Shown piece by piece: positions 15,901-27,700 of a DNA stretch of 64,000 bases. The position numbers and the translations under genes were made by a program. The notes beneath the pieces were generated by a model, which did no database searches, was not told where the DNA came from, and saw only the letters and a list, made by a program, of their open reading frames with translations. The stretch's first letter is position 1. Each line of letters starts with the position of its first letter. The DNA is from Carettochelys insculpta (taxonomy: Eukaryota; Chordata; Testudines; Carettochelyidae), in contig NC_134144.1 in assembly GCF_033958435.1 (NCBI RefSeq), forward strand, positions 10,968,010-11,032,009. Reading direction: 5' to 3'.

Positions 15901-16070
15901 GGGTCAGGGTAATGCCTCAACTTATCCGAACAACTTCTGCTGGTGAAAGAGACAAACTTTTCAGCTTCACAGAGCTTTGTGGCAATCTGAAGGAAGCTTG
16001 ACAGTTTCTCTCTTCCACCAACAAAAGTTGTTCCAAGAAAAGATATTGCCTTATTCACCTTGTCTCTTTT
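15901..16070. repeat. Fold-back repeat with arms built on 'accaacaaaagttgttcc'
   Basis: The block 15927..15952 (gaacaacttctgctggtg and on) is the imperfect reverse complement of 16007..16034 (ccaccaacaaaagttgttcc). The similarity continues outwards ('ggtaatgcctc' against 'gatattgcctt'). The arms are about 45 bp with a loop of about 55 bp. The arm sequence resembles a common turtle repeat containing 'accaacagaagttggtcc'. A single related arm occurs near 35880. Confidence 0.55.
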
Positions 16071-16075
16071 ACCAT

Positions 16076-17952
16076 TAGATCACATTTTCAGCATAAAGGG
16101 ACCAGTGCTCCATTTTCCAACCTCCCAGTGACAACTGGCACAGGTCACAAAAATGTGGAGTGAAGATTAAAAAGGAGAATAGGTCTCGGATAGAAGATCC
16201 TAAGTCATGTAATGCATCAGCCTGATCTTGTAAATGGAGATCTTTTCTCCCATTTTTGATACTGTATTTTAATGCTGTCTTGTCATCAGATTAGCAGCTA
16301 TACTACAGACCTTCCGTTGGGAACGGATAAAGTTATCCACCCAATCATTCACCGTCTGAGTTTGTGACTTTATTTTTCATTTAAATTTTTATAACAATGT
16401 CTCCTTTTTGTTGAGAAAAATCAAGCCCCTATATATTCATAGATAATTGCTTATACACAGCATCCAGGAATACATTCTAATTACTTTTTACATCTTTCAC
16501 ATCTTTGTTGTGAAGAAATTTTGAACTCTTCAGTGTTCTCAACAGCTTGAGAATAACATAGCCACAATACATTTAACACTTAGTAGTACTGGACTTGTGG
16601 CTCTGATGTGATTTAACAAGTAGTTCTGCTCACGCATTTTGCAATGAGCGCTTCCTCCAGTAAAACTGTAAGGAAACACATCTTACAGCTTATGCTGTAA
16701 CATGAAAAAAAACCAACCCCCCAAAAACAAAAACAAAAACAAAAAAAACCCCACCACCCTCTCCAACTATATAAATGTATCGTAAAACTGTCAGGGCAAA
16801 AACTAATGTTTTTGAAAAGCTATTCTAAAATATCTTGAATAGTCACATATGTAACTAGAGCTATTTTATTTTTACAAATCTGAGGCTGTACTTTGGCAGG
16901 CACTCAATGAAATCATTGCCATCCCTGACCCAACTCATTTTGGAATCTACTTCATTCCATGAGTTCTTTATAAACCATCATGGGCTGTTGCACTGAGGTT
17001 ATTCCGAAAGCTGCCTTCAATTTGCCTTAAATGGACAACATTTTGGAAGTCCTTACTCAAAATGGCTGTTGATGCCAGGAAGTTTTCCTTAATAAGGACC
17101 TCAGGGCTACAAACCAACATTTACCTTTTAATTGTACAGTAGCTAAGTAATGTTCTTGATCTTCAGTATGATATTTTAGGGAAATACAAATGTAAGCATA
17201 TGACAGAGAGAGATTTATTTATACCATTGCAAGAGTTAGAAACCAAAACTATCAATTTATATTTTAAATACAATAAACACTTACTATTAAAAGTAGAACC
17301 TTTTGCAGCTTCCTACCACATGGGAATCTGACTTGGAGCCTTGAGTTTGGTCTACCAGTACCCAACCCAACAAAGTACTTAAAGAACTGAGTAGCCCCCT
17401 GATTTCATGGGCAAAGTGTTCTGCTGACCAAAGCCTCATTCCAGAAGTCAGAAAAAGCCCTTAACAGTGGCCTGAAAGTCAATGTTGAAAGGTTGTGTGC
17501 TTTTTGTCCCCATTGTAGTCAGAGCTGTGAGCAGCTATATTTGATCCTGTGGTATGTGGGGCAATGACTTGACGGAGGTCTGGAACTGAACTGTCATAGG
17601 GGAGTGGATTCCTGCAAGGGGGAAAGGAAGGTTCACGCAGGCGCATATACGGACTGATTCTTAGAAAAGCCTGCAGGTGGCTATCAAATTGGAAAAGCTG
17701 GACTACAGAAAGTCTGAGAAAAAAGGAGTAGGGCTGCTACCTTGCCCCTCAAATAAAGCACATTGCCCCACTAGCAAACATAAAACCACAACATCCCAGC
17801 TTTTAATGGGCCATTTTTTTGTTACTTGCAATGTTTGAGCATACAAGTGACAGTAATTGCTCACACTTCCTGTGGCATAATCACTTATTCAGTAACTCCA
17901 CTGATGATCTAAATCATCAATTAGTTGTTTGTTTCAGCTGTCCCTTAACCAT
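16076..17952. other. Intronic sequence, nothing recognised except the A/C tract
   Basis: About 1.9 kb of intron with no ORF worth noting and no recognised transposon beyond the A/C-rich tract at 16704..16759. Confidence 0.4.
16704..16759 (+). repeat. A/C-rich low-complexity tract
   Basis: Runs of A separated by C and CC, with an (AAAAAC)n-like section. It holds no function that I can infer. Confidence 0.85.
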
Positions 17953-17964
17953 TTCAGCTAAGTG

Positions 17965-18089
17965 TCAGAGAGGTAGCCGTGTTAGTCTGCATCTTCGAGA
18001 ACAACAAGAAGTCCTGTGGCACCTAATAGACTAACAGATATTTTGGAGCATAAGCTTCTGTGGGCAAAGACCCACTTCATCAGATGCAC
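17965..18089 (+). mobile_element. Turtle tRNA-derived SINE (Cry I type) with perfect 12-bp target duplication
   Basis: The head contains the box-A-like TAGCCGTGTTAGTC. It is followed by gtcctgtggcacc, gactaacagatattttgg and agcataagcttc, and ends in cttcatcagatgca. This is the layout of the tRNA-derived SINEs of cryptodiran turtles. The flanks ttcagctaagtg at 17953..17964 and 18090..18101 are identical, so the insertion is complete and fairly recent. It is antisense to PARD3B. Confidence 0.93.
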
Positions 18090-18101
18090 TTCAGCTAAGT
18101 G

Positions 18102-20811
18102 GCTCAGGTTTTACTTAATTTATAAATTAAAACATCTAGGGTTCTTTATACTCCATAAGCACATGCAGCAACAGCTGTCATATTTTTTTGTGATACAGTG
18201 CTCCAATTCTCAGTTTGGGACAGATGAGTTGATCATTCACTACCTGCAAGAGATATGATCGCTACAGATGTGTTAATATATTAAGTTCTCCTGAGTGTGC
18301 TTGGAGCTCTTTAAAGATGACTGCATCCATATATATGAGAGGCATTGCTGATGTGTTCAAATAGTCTTCTACGGCAGTAAGCAAAATAAAGAAACAGGAT
18401 ATTATTCGCTTCTGTTTATTTACATCATTTACTTGGAGGATGCAACAGAAAAACTTTAATATTTGCTCTCCTCAGACTCCAATGTCTACATTTAAATATT
18501 GCAAAATATTTAAATACTTAACATTTATTTAATATTTCACTACTTAAATATGGATTTTCAAAATAAGTGACTCTGTGTAGCATTGAAACTCAACATACTT
18601 TTTAAGGCATGAATGCTCTCCTGTGGAGTTTTTTAGGATGGTCTGTAATAGCATTGCTGCCCTTGACAAAGAAAAGCGAGTACTTTGACAATGTTATCTA
18701 AGACCCATCAACATTTCAGTTTCTGCTCTGGTTTGGATATTCTCGGCCTAATTCAACCTTGGCATAAGAGGACAGACTCCAAAGCTTAGGGAATCACTCA
18801 TGGTTACCACTAATAATGGGGTGATTTTGGGTCTTTCATTGTGTCTTTTCTGGAACAGTTTACTTTTCACATGAGGTTTGAATAAGATTTCACAACAATC
18901 CTCCCCACCTGCAAAGAAAAAAACAATCCAGAATCTTATTGCTTAGAACAGATGTCTTCATTTCAAAATTATCCCAATCCAGACTCTTCAGAGGCCAGTC
19001 AGAACAGAAGCATTGGCCAAAGGAGAGTTCTTGATGGGTAAAACACATTTTAATGTGAGGTTTTATTTTTCATTATTAATATGATGCTTTTATAACACCA
19101 CAAATATTTCTGAAGGCTTGTTTTCAAAGTTGTTTAACTCTAAACAAGTTTTCTTTTCACACTAAAAAGAATTAAATTGTATCCAACTGTGTATTAGTCA
19201 GCAGCCTTTTAGAAAATCTGGCATTCATAGGCACTCTCCTATGGTTTCCCATAGTATATAAAACTGACATTTCTCCCATTGCACTAGAAGACAGGAATGT
19301 TATTATTCTAGAAGTTGGAATTTTGGTTTTTAACCATGATCCAACACAAATGTTTGTGATTTTTGGGAAGCTAGCCTGCTCTAAACTCAACATCCTGAAG
19401 CTGGAATGAATTGTTCATTAAAATACAAAGAGCTCCTTTTCCATTCCAAAGTAAGTATAGAAACTTCTGACATGTTATGGAAAAATAATGCAGTTCTCAA
19501 ACTTCCTTTTCTCTGTTTGATTTTTCATCTTGGAACTTTTCCAGATGTAAAAGAAACTGCTTGGTCTGTAACACAAATGGATATGATTCTTCTTTTTGTA
19601 ATCTTAATTGGGAACTGACAAAACTCAGTACATTACAAATTTGCTTCCATCAAAACCTGTCGACAGATAGTATATTAAATCTTAATGCACAGATCTGAGT
19701 GGAGAGCACATAGCTGAATTTTCCATCAACATATGAAGCTCATTTACAAATTAGGATAAAAATTATAAGATCTGCTGTATACGAGGTATCATACAAAGTA
19801 ATGTCAGGTTGCAACAATTAACTATAGGTAAAGAACCACACTCGATTTTAATGAGTTCTGTGCAGTCCTTGGAGAACATGGCCAAAACAAGGCTGCAGGA
19901 AAAATTTAATGACACAGTTTGAGGAGAGAACTGAGGTTTTAAGTAACAGGATTAGTACAAAATTTGTGAAACAATCAAAGTAAATCTTCAAATAGGTTAT
20001 TTATTCTTAGTTTTTCAAACTTGCGTGAACACTCTTGCTTTCTCTCGTGCACATGCACAAACACATACACTTTATTGCCTTACTCAACACCCCTTGTTCA
20101 TCCCCTTACCCCCTCATTTTTTATTTTTTTATTTTTCCTGTTTCAGGGAAGCAATGGGGAGGACAGCACCAATAAAATGCTCCTGCTGTAACTCTCCATT
20201 TCCTAAAGTGACTGTCCTAAATGCCTATGATCCACCTCTAAAAAAGTTCTCTTTGATCAACAGCTCACTTCAAGTCAGTGGAATTTCTAATGGGCTTTGG
20301 ACAGGCTCTTAAACCATTTATTTCATAAAAAACATATATTATTCAACAGGTGGGGTATTAAGATATATACATCCCTGCATACCACTTACTGACATGAGAA
20401 CCAGTATGCTCCAATAATACACCCATACATTCTCAGTGGACTTTACATTTTTCAGTGAAAATAAAGCAACAAACACTTTTTTATTGGAAAATATTTAGAC
20501 TTTCTACACAAAATCTCTTTTCACTCAATTGAACCTAGAAAAGTAATTTCACTTTAAGTCATCTATCTGTTGTGAATCAAGCTTATCATTTTTCCCCTTG
20601 AGTTATGAAGTGAGAGAGACAGGGAGAGAGGGAGAGAAAGACTAAAGAGCACAAAACTAACCAACCAAAATCAAAACCACACATACACAAAAAAAAACCC
20701 CTAGAGTAACTGGCAATAATTTTGAAGCTTTATGCTAGACAGCACAAACTGTGACGTATAAATGTATCTTTTTATTTAGACATACTAAACTGAATTATTC
20801 AGCTGTTCCTT
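18102..20811. other. Intronic sequence, nothing recognised
   Basis: About 2.7 kb of AT-rich intron. ORFs do not exceed 95 codons and show no domain. The segment 20620..20700 is purine-rich simple sequence. Confidence 0.4.
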
Positions 20812-20959
20812 GGGGGGGGGGGCGGGGGGTGGAAAAACAGGCTGGGAAGGAGGAAGGGCAGAAAAAGAGCGAGGGAACAAAAATAAAACAACAACAAATG
20901 AGAAGAACAGAGTTAAACTGGGAAAAAAAAGGAGGTGGAGAGGGAAAGAAGAGAGACTA
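20812..20959 (+). repeat. G-run and purine-rich tract
   Basis: A run of ten or more G, then C, six G and TGG (20812..20832), followed by about 125 bp that is almost all A and G. Four closely spaced G-runs make a G-quadruplex on the plus strand plausible, which would be the non-template side for PARD3B transcription only if the structure forms in DNA. Confidence 0.75.
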
Positions 20960-23691
20960 GCAAGCTGATTTAAAATGAATTTTTGACCTTATTTTTAAAA
21001 CATTTATGTATCCCAATTGCCTGTCATGAGATTACGTTCCCTTACAATGCTGGCTTTTCAGCTGGCTCTGCACTTTAACTTGATTTATCCCATTTTTTAA
21101 AAAGCAGATTGTTAGAAATACCCTTTCCACCAGAAATTCTGTCCCATTATAGTATCAGCTAAAGGCCACTTGTCAACGTCAGCCCTGCAAGACAGAAATG
21201 TGCAGTGCGAGCTCTCAGACTTATTTTTGGAGAACAAGCCCTAATGTCCATCTCTGAACATACTGTTTTGCCGTGGATAACATCTTCTGAAACTGTCTGA
21301 TGTTACTTCCCAACTTATTTGAATGTTTCATTAGATGGTGTATGGTGATTACAGCAGCTGCTGTATATTAGCAAGACATCTTCAAGGAAAGCTGGCTTAG
21401 GTATCATGCTGACTGACAAAAGCACAGTATTAAACTTACATAGAATTAAAAATACATCAGGAGGCCTCTCCTCTTCTCCAGCTGTTGGAAGAAAAGCCCA
21501 TAACAGCAGGATTCCTTCCTGCTCAGCTGCCTACTGCCTCTTTAGGGAACAGACCTGACACAGTGGAGACTAGAGAAAGTTTTTATTTGTTTACAGTGAT
21601 GGGATTGGTCAGACTGGTGAACAGAGGCTGAGTAAAATCAGCTGTTGCTCAGTCCACAAGTGCAATGGCCCTATGTCAGGGGGATGCTCTTGAACTACCA
21701 TTAAGTGTGAGGTGAAAGAGGCAGCCATCATTTGTTCAGGACTAGAATATGGTGCAGTAGTAAACTGGGGATGGAAATACTGAAGGAGGCAGGAGACTTC
21801 ACTCTTGTATCCCCCCAGTTGCTGGTACTTTTTAGGCAAGTCCAGGTACTCAAGGCCTCTGAAATTTTACAAATGACTTCAACTAAGGTGTTGCCACTAG
21901 CTTCCGACATCAAGGTAAATTTAAGAGTTTTGAACAAACAATAAATAGCAGGTCTTCCTCTCAACAAACACATTTAACAATTCATGTCTCAGAAAGAGGA
22001 ATGGGAACAGTTTTGATGTCTAATATTAATCAGTCTAAGACTGAGAGCTTTAAATCTCTTTTGGGTGCTTTGATTAAGGACATCTTGCCTCACAAGTAAA
22101 ACAAAGCTTTGGAAATCGCTAATCTTTGGGCATTACACTTAATAGAAAAGCCTTAAAAGGGATTACCTATAAGGGACCTTTGTGAATCGTTGGACTTTAT
22201 ATGGGACCATAAATCTGAACCTCTTTGGAGGGGTAATAAAGCCTTATCAATTTCAGCTAAGAAATGGAAATCATCAGAATCCCTTACATGCATCATTGGC
22301 CAAGACACTGATTATTTAGTTAGCCTCTGTCTTGGCTAGACAGACATATTTAATTCATATTGTAAATTATGTTTGTAAAAAGATTTTTTTTTCAAACAAA
22401 AACTGGAAATTTAACAGATTTCCCAATTTGTTTCATAGCCTTCAAGCCCACAGAATGTTTGGGATGCTATTTTTGAAATTAACTCAGAAAAATTATGATT
22501 TTATACACACATATATCAGATACAGATACATAATATGAATTCGTGATTGTGATAAAGCCAAGTTCTGCTTTTTTATTTATTTATTTTTTTAAGGAACACA
22601 AGCACAGTAACTAAAGATTTCATTTTTTTCTTTGAAACTGTAGTTTGGAAAGTTTGGGGAATACTGGAGATGTTGATGATACAGTTCAGTTATACTGTAT
22701 TATAACAATTTTAAATGGCTACATGTTTGGTTTGTTTTTTTTAAAACAAAGCTTGCATTTGTAGTTGTACAGCATGCCAGAGATTTGCATGTCTGAATAT
22801 TGATTGCTCAAGCAGAATTCAGAGAACTGCAGGACTGACCCTGTAATGGTCTCCTAGGATATTAAGATATTCTAAATATTTAAGGCATCAGAGGAGACAG
22901 GAGCATTGGATTCTATTGCTGGATTTATACCACACTCTCATGAAACACTTCTGAACAGTCACTGCACTTAATTTCCCAGCATCCATAGCTGTAATATGGG
23001 GAAAGTGGAATTTTGCTACTACACAGTTGTGTTATTATGCCGAATTCAGTCCTACTGTTACATCATTTGGAGATACCTTGAGTGGAGATTCTATAAAAGA
23101 GCAAGGTATTGATTGATTTTTTCCACTTAGAAACAATGCAGCTAGCAGAGGCCAGGGAATTGTCTGGCCTGGACTGTTAATGACCAGGCACAAGTATAAA
23201 AGAGGAGGGTATAAGTAACCTTAACCCCCACATGTGCTTGCACCTCCTCATTTGTGTCCAGCACTCAAGCACAATCTGAGTCTGTGCTTTCTTAGTCCCC
23301 TCGTCATCCCAAATGAAAACAGCAGGATGAGCGGAGGGACCATACTGCATGCTGCTAACAGGCCTAGTGCCACCTTGTGCGCCTGAATGTTTTGGGGGAT
23401 ATCATGCTAGTGGGACCACTTGTGAGGAGTTGTTCCTGGGATGGTGCATACCTGGGTTAGTGCCCATATCTAACAGTAGGTAGACATGACAGCATTTGAA
23501 ATGACTCAGTTTCTAGTAGAATTCAACTTATATAAATGATTTGTTTGATGAGCTGGAATTATTTACAAAATCCAAATATTCATGTTAAACCGACAGAGAT
23601 AAAAAAATCTGGAAAAACAAAAACAAATCAGCCAGTGTCTTCTTCCATATAATAAAATGATTTGCTGGTTAGCATTTTGCTGTAAACCTAC
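20960..23691. other. Intronic sequence upstream of the PARD3B acceptor side, nothing recognised
   Basis: About 2.7 kb. It contains an AT-rich patch (22360..22600), and a TATA-box-like tataaaag at 23195 lying antisense to the gene. Neither is supported as functional. No transposon was named. Confidence 0.35.
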
Positions 23692-23827
23692 CCAGTACTG
23701 ATCATAATCAGATGGTCGTGTTCTCATCTCATCACCCTCGTACAAAGGCAAACCATCTCGCCTGGCCTGATGGTATTCCTTTCGTAACTTTTGGATGCGG
23801 TCTGCATTCCCACCAGCTGGACAGCCA
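23692..23827 (-). CDS. PARD3B: PARD3B coding exon, C-terminal region (136 nt)
   Basis: This internal exon lies on the minus strand. The acceptor is ttattttttcag|T and the donor is TACTGG|gtaggt. The first base completes a split codon. Then come 45 codons starting GCPAGGNADRIQKLRKEYHQ and continuing ARRDGLPLYEGDEM...PSDYDQYW. The segment DRIQKLRKEYxQARR-G-PLYE-DE-R-RPS-YD--W is, as I recall, a conserved block in the C-terminal tail of the Par3-like scaffold PARD3B. It is charged and probably helical, rich in Arg and Lys. The neighbouring exon at 1047..1126 continues it exactly (W|V), which strongly supports both. The upstream exon must end two bases into a codon; I did not find it before 64000. 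Known role of the family: organising apical-basal polarity and junctions with PAR6. The paralogue PARD3 is the alternative. Confidence 0.9.
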
Positions 23828-24313
23828 CTGAAAAAATAAAATAATAAATTACATATGTACACCACCCACTCGCCAGATGGTGCTGAAACCAATGCAATAA
23901 ACATATCATGCAACTCTGGCCACCCTCTCATCTGTATGCTGCACATTCATTCCTATGAAGAATGACAAATGGCTACCATATTTAAATAAAGAACTCAATA
24001 AATATTAAGACACAGAAATGTTTAATTTTTCACTTTAAATATGGAATTTTCTCTGAAATTCCATTTGGTTGAGGTAAAGGATGGGTCGTAATCAGAGCCA
24101 GAGCAATGTAAGCTCTTTTGGTCTGGTATTTCATGAGCTATCAAGACTAGGAACAAAAAGTTCCATATCAGAAAAAAAGACAGGAATTCCAGTCTCAGTC
24201 ACAGAAAGAACTAAGGTTTCAATCTTGAGAAACAAAGGGAAAAAGTCAAAACTATAAAACCATGACATTATTACAGATGGAAAAGTAGGATCTGGTCATT
24301 TTTAATGTTTGTA

Positions 24314-24637
24314 CAGGTTGAACCGCCCTAATCTGGCATTTCACCTGGCAACATCTGTAATCTAGCATGAATTTAGTTAGCTGCACAACCACTTATCATG
24401 GGCGTGGCTATTTTTCTCATGGTCCCATAATCTTTGTTTACAGACACCAGTCCTGACTTTCAGTGTTCTGTGCTGTTGTTTGGCTGTAATTTAGCCTTGA
24501 ATGTCTTCTAAAAGACCAGTAAGAAGTAGAAATGCTGGTAATGCTGCTAGACAATATTGACCTTCATTGGTCCAGCAAATTCTTTTGTCCGGCACCAGTC
24601 AAGTCTTGAGGGTGCTGGACTAGAGATGGTGAACCTG
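24314..24637. mobile_element. pogo/Tc2-like nonautonomous DNA element with TA target duplication
   Basis: The ends CAGGTTGAACC and GGTGAACCTG are inverted repeats, with inner 'ctaatctggca' against 'tccggcacc...gctgga'. TA flanks both sides (24312..24313 and 24638..24639), as in Tc1/mariner-type insertions. The first bases CAGGTTGA resemble Tc2/Kanga-type ends known from other vertebrates. At 324 bp it carries no transposase. The same family recurs at 34377..35087 in the same orientation. Confidence 0.82.
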
Positions 24638-24639
24638 TA

Positions 24640-24790
24640 TAATGCATTTGTCCCTATCACTGCAAAGACTTTCACACTTGGTGCAGAACTTGATACACTG
24701 AGAATAGTTACAGTCAAGTCAATGGAGTGACTCAGTGCGTGAATTTGGCACATGCGTAAGTGTCTGTGGGATTAGGGCTGAATACATTTT
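24640..24790. repeat. Decayed short repeat with 'catgcgtaagtgt...gggatta' motif
   Basis: Segments such as cacatgcgtaagtgtctgtg, gggattagggct and agtcaagtcaatggagtgac resemble a common reptile short inverted repeat element. Borders and class are uncertain. It may begin immediately after the pogo/Tc2-like element. Confidence 0.35.
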
Positions 24791-27700
24791 ACAGACATTG
24801 AAAATGGCCAGATGCTACTTTTCAGTATTTATTAATATCACTATTTTATGGGTTATTATTTCCCTCTGTTTCATAGGGTTGGAATACTAGAAGCACTGTC
24901 CACATTCCTATTTTTAGAGTACTAGCACAAGCCCTGCTTGTTTAACCCCATGGAACAGTTCTAAAATAGTTTTTCTGCAACATACACTATATGGCAAATG
25001 CAGAATACATAGCAGAACAAACATTTTATTTGCATTTGTTTGAGGTGTGTGCTTACTGGCTTTGCAGTAACATAGCCCCCCCTCCCCCCGCCAAACTCAT
25101 ATGAATGAAACTGTAATGTTGGGGCCCATAATCACATGTTCCCTTACCCTGCAACCTTAGCTCTTCCATTTTGTGTGTATGCAAACCAATGCAGATGCTA
25201 CTCATATAAGTACATAAACACAGTGCTTACATGGCACAGTGTAGGGAATCTGTCCTTTGATATATGTATTGGGTGCCTTTTCTTTAGCAGATCAAAGAGT
25301 CAACCCAAAATTCACCTGAGGCTGCAGGGATAAGATTCAACAGATAACAAAAGGTAAGGTACTTTTGAAAAGAAAATGTTCTCCATTTAATAAAGGCAGA
25401 CCTTAACGTATAAACAATAAGAATGTCTCTGAGGGTGAAAACCGCCTGATTTTTCTATCCACGCATTTAAAGAGATACTTGCTTTTCAAGGCCCACATCC
25501 CATTCTTTATACTGGGAGAAAACAGAGCTGTGCTAGTGTAATATAAAACAGTTTCACTCACTCTGGAGTAATGGAAGATGAATATGATGCCTTCTCCAAT
25601 GCTCATGCAACAGTTCTGAATTTCAACTTGTTTCCTGACAATTATGTGAATATATGAACTACATTCAAACTCACCAGATGAATTCAATCAGTGCTGTGCA
25701 AATATCGCATACATAATCTATTAGTTTACCCCAAAGAAACTGAAGCATTGAATTCAGATGGAATGAAGTCATCAGTAATAAAAAAAGAGAAACTGATAAG
25801 GCAATATTAAAAAGAAATTCACCATCTTCTGACATTTGCAGGGGAGATCATATGTTGCCTGTAAACTGTTCTCCCATCTACCTATAAATACATAATTAAA
25901 ATATGGGTTTGATCAGTTATCAGTTCTCTAGTAGGAGAACAGTAGAATAACAATTCAAACGCTTAGGAGGCATGCCTGCTTATGCTGAAAAGAAGCCTGA
26001 TCTATCAGAGAAATATAAAAATAAATTCCAGTAGAAGTCAATTTATATTTACATAGACCTAATGGAACTCCTCACTGAAGCCTGCGAGTGCAGGAGATGG
26101 AATTACTGAAGGAGTTCAATGTATACTTTGGTACTAACCTTCTGAAAGGGCTAAAAAATTGCCACTTACACAGTCTACGACATCACTTATTTCATAGACT
26201 TTCCTTTTCACAGATGAATCCCCAGGAGAGTCCATAAGCTTGAGGAGGAAACTGAGGGAGCATCTACAGCACCACACTTGGCCAGTAGGGGGTGCTATAA
26301 GGAAAGCATACCCTGAGACAGGTCCATGTGGCCTCTCCACACCCTGAGTTTCCTGGAGTGCAATGCTGCAGCAGAGAGATGATGGAGAAAAACTTTCAGG
26401 GTATAGCGCAGGGGCTCACTGACTCAGACCCCTTTGTTAGCGGCAGCTGAGGAAAGACATGTGGCCAGCACTGGATCAGTTACCTATCACCCCAGTCTCC
26501 TTTCTGCCATCACACCTCTATACAAAGTGCCTCTTTAGAGCAGCATGTGCTGCCTCCAGTATCCGAAAGGGGATGTAGGGAGGCTCTCTCTCAGAATGAA
26601 TAGACACTGGCTACCAGAGGACCTCACCCCAAGTATATACCAGAGGACATCAGTGGTAGCTTGTTGGAAGACCCAGGGGTGGGGCCGATAAGGAAGGAGA
26701 GGTGCCGAGGTGATTTTTTTTTCACCCTGAGGTGAGAGAGAGCCGAAAAACACCTTTATGCACATTTATATAAACTGGGAAATTTTTTTTGTACCAACAC
26801 TGTGAAAACAGCAAGTTCTTTCACACTGTTTGCTTCGCTCATTACATTCATCACTTTTGCCTGTGGGGGCTCTGTTTAATTTGCTGGGGTTAGGGAGGAG
26901 GTATCAGGAGTAAATGCAGATGTAACTTATGTCACTTTGTTCTCTTCATGAAACCTCTAAAAACAGCGAGAAGTTTTGTACCACGTTTGGCTTGTTAAGA
27001 GTTGTGTGTGTTTCCTGGTCACTGAACAATTTCATGGGGAGATTTTTCAAGACTTCTCATCTGGTTTCAGTACAGAAGCCACAGTGCAGCTAGGAGGATG
27101 TATGGATCCTCACGGGTCTCCTGGGATGCTTTAGGATGCCCCATACTGTAACCTAGCCCACAAATCAAAAGTAGAAGTTACGCTGTATGCCAGAATAGTT
27201 CCATTCCTGGAAAGTATGAGCTGGGAAAGCAGCATGGACTGTTTCTCAAAGGAAACAAATATTAAGGAGCTGGCCTGATGCTGGGGTGGGAGGCAGCAGG
27301 CACAATGGGGCTGGTGGTGGTTCCCCACCCAAGAGTCTCTTCAGGTGGGACCAGATAGCTCTGGTATTTGACTCCCTCTCCAGTGCACCAGAGAGTTGCT
27401 GTCACTGTCACGGTGGTGACCAGCAAACAGGTCTGTCTGCCTTGCAGCCTCAGCACAGCAGTCACCCGCACTGAGATGAGCTTTCCTTCTCCCCACTACT
27501 GCCATCTCACCCAGATCCTCTTCGTCCCCCACGATGGAGTTTAAATATTTTTTTACTTTGTTGCCCAGAGACAGAGCCTAGCCTTACTCTCTGCCCTCTC
27601 ACCGGTGATGAATGATGCTGTGAAAATTTGAATGAAAATGGCCCCTAGAATATTATTTTCTGTTCTGGATCGAAAAATGTGGAAATGTTTGTTTTTACCT

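Noticed and set aside
23193..23202. TATA-box-like tataaaag antisense to PARD3B
   Set aside because: No initiator, no ORF or transcript evidence downstream; such motifs are common in AT-rich intron.
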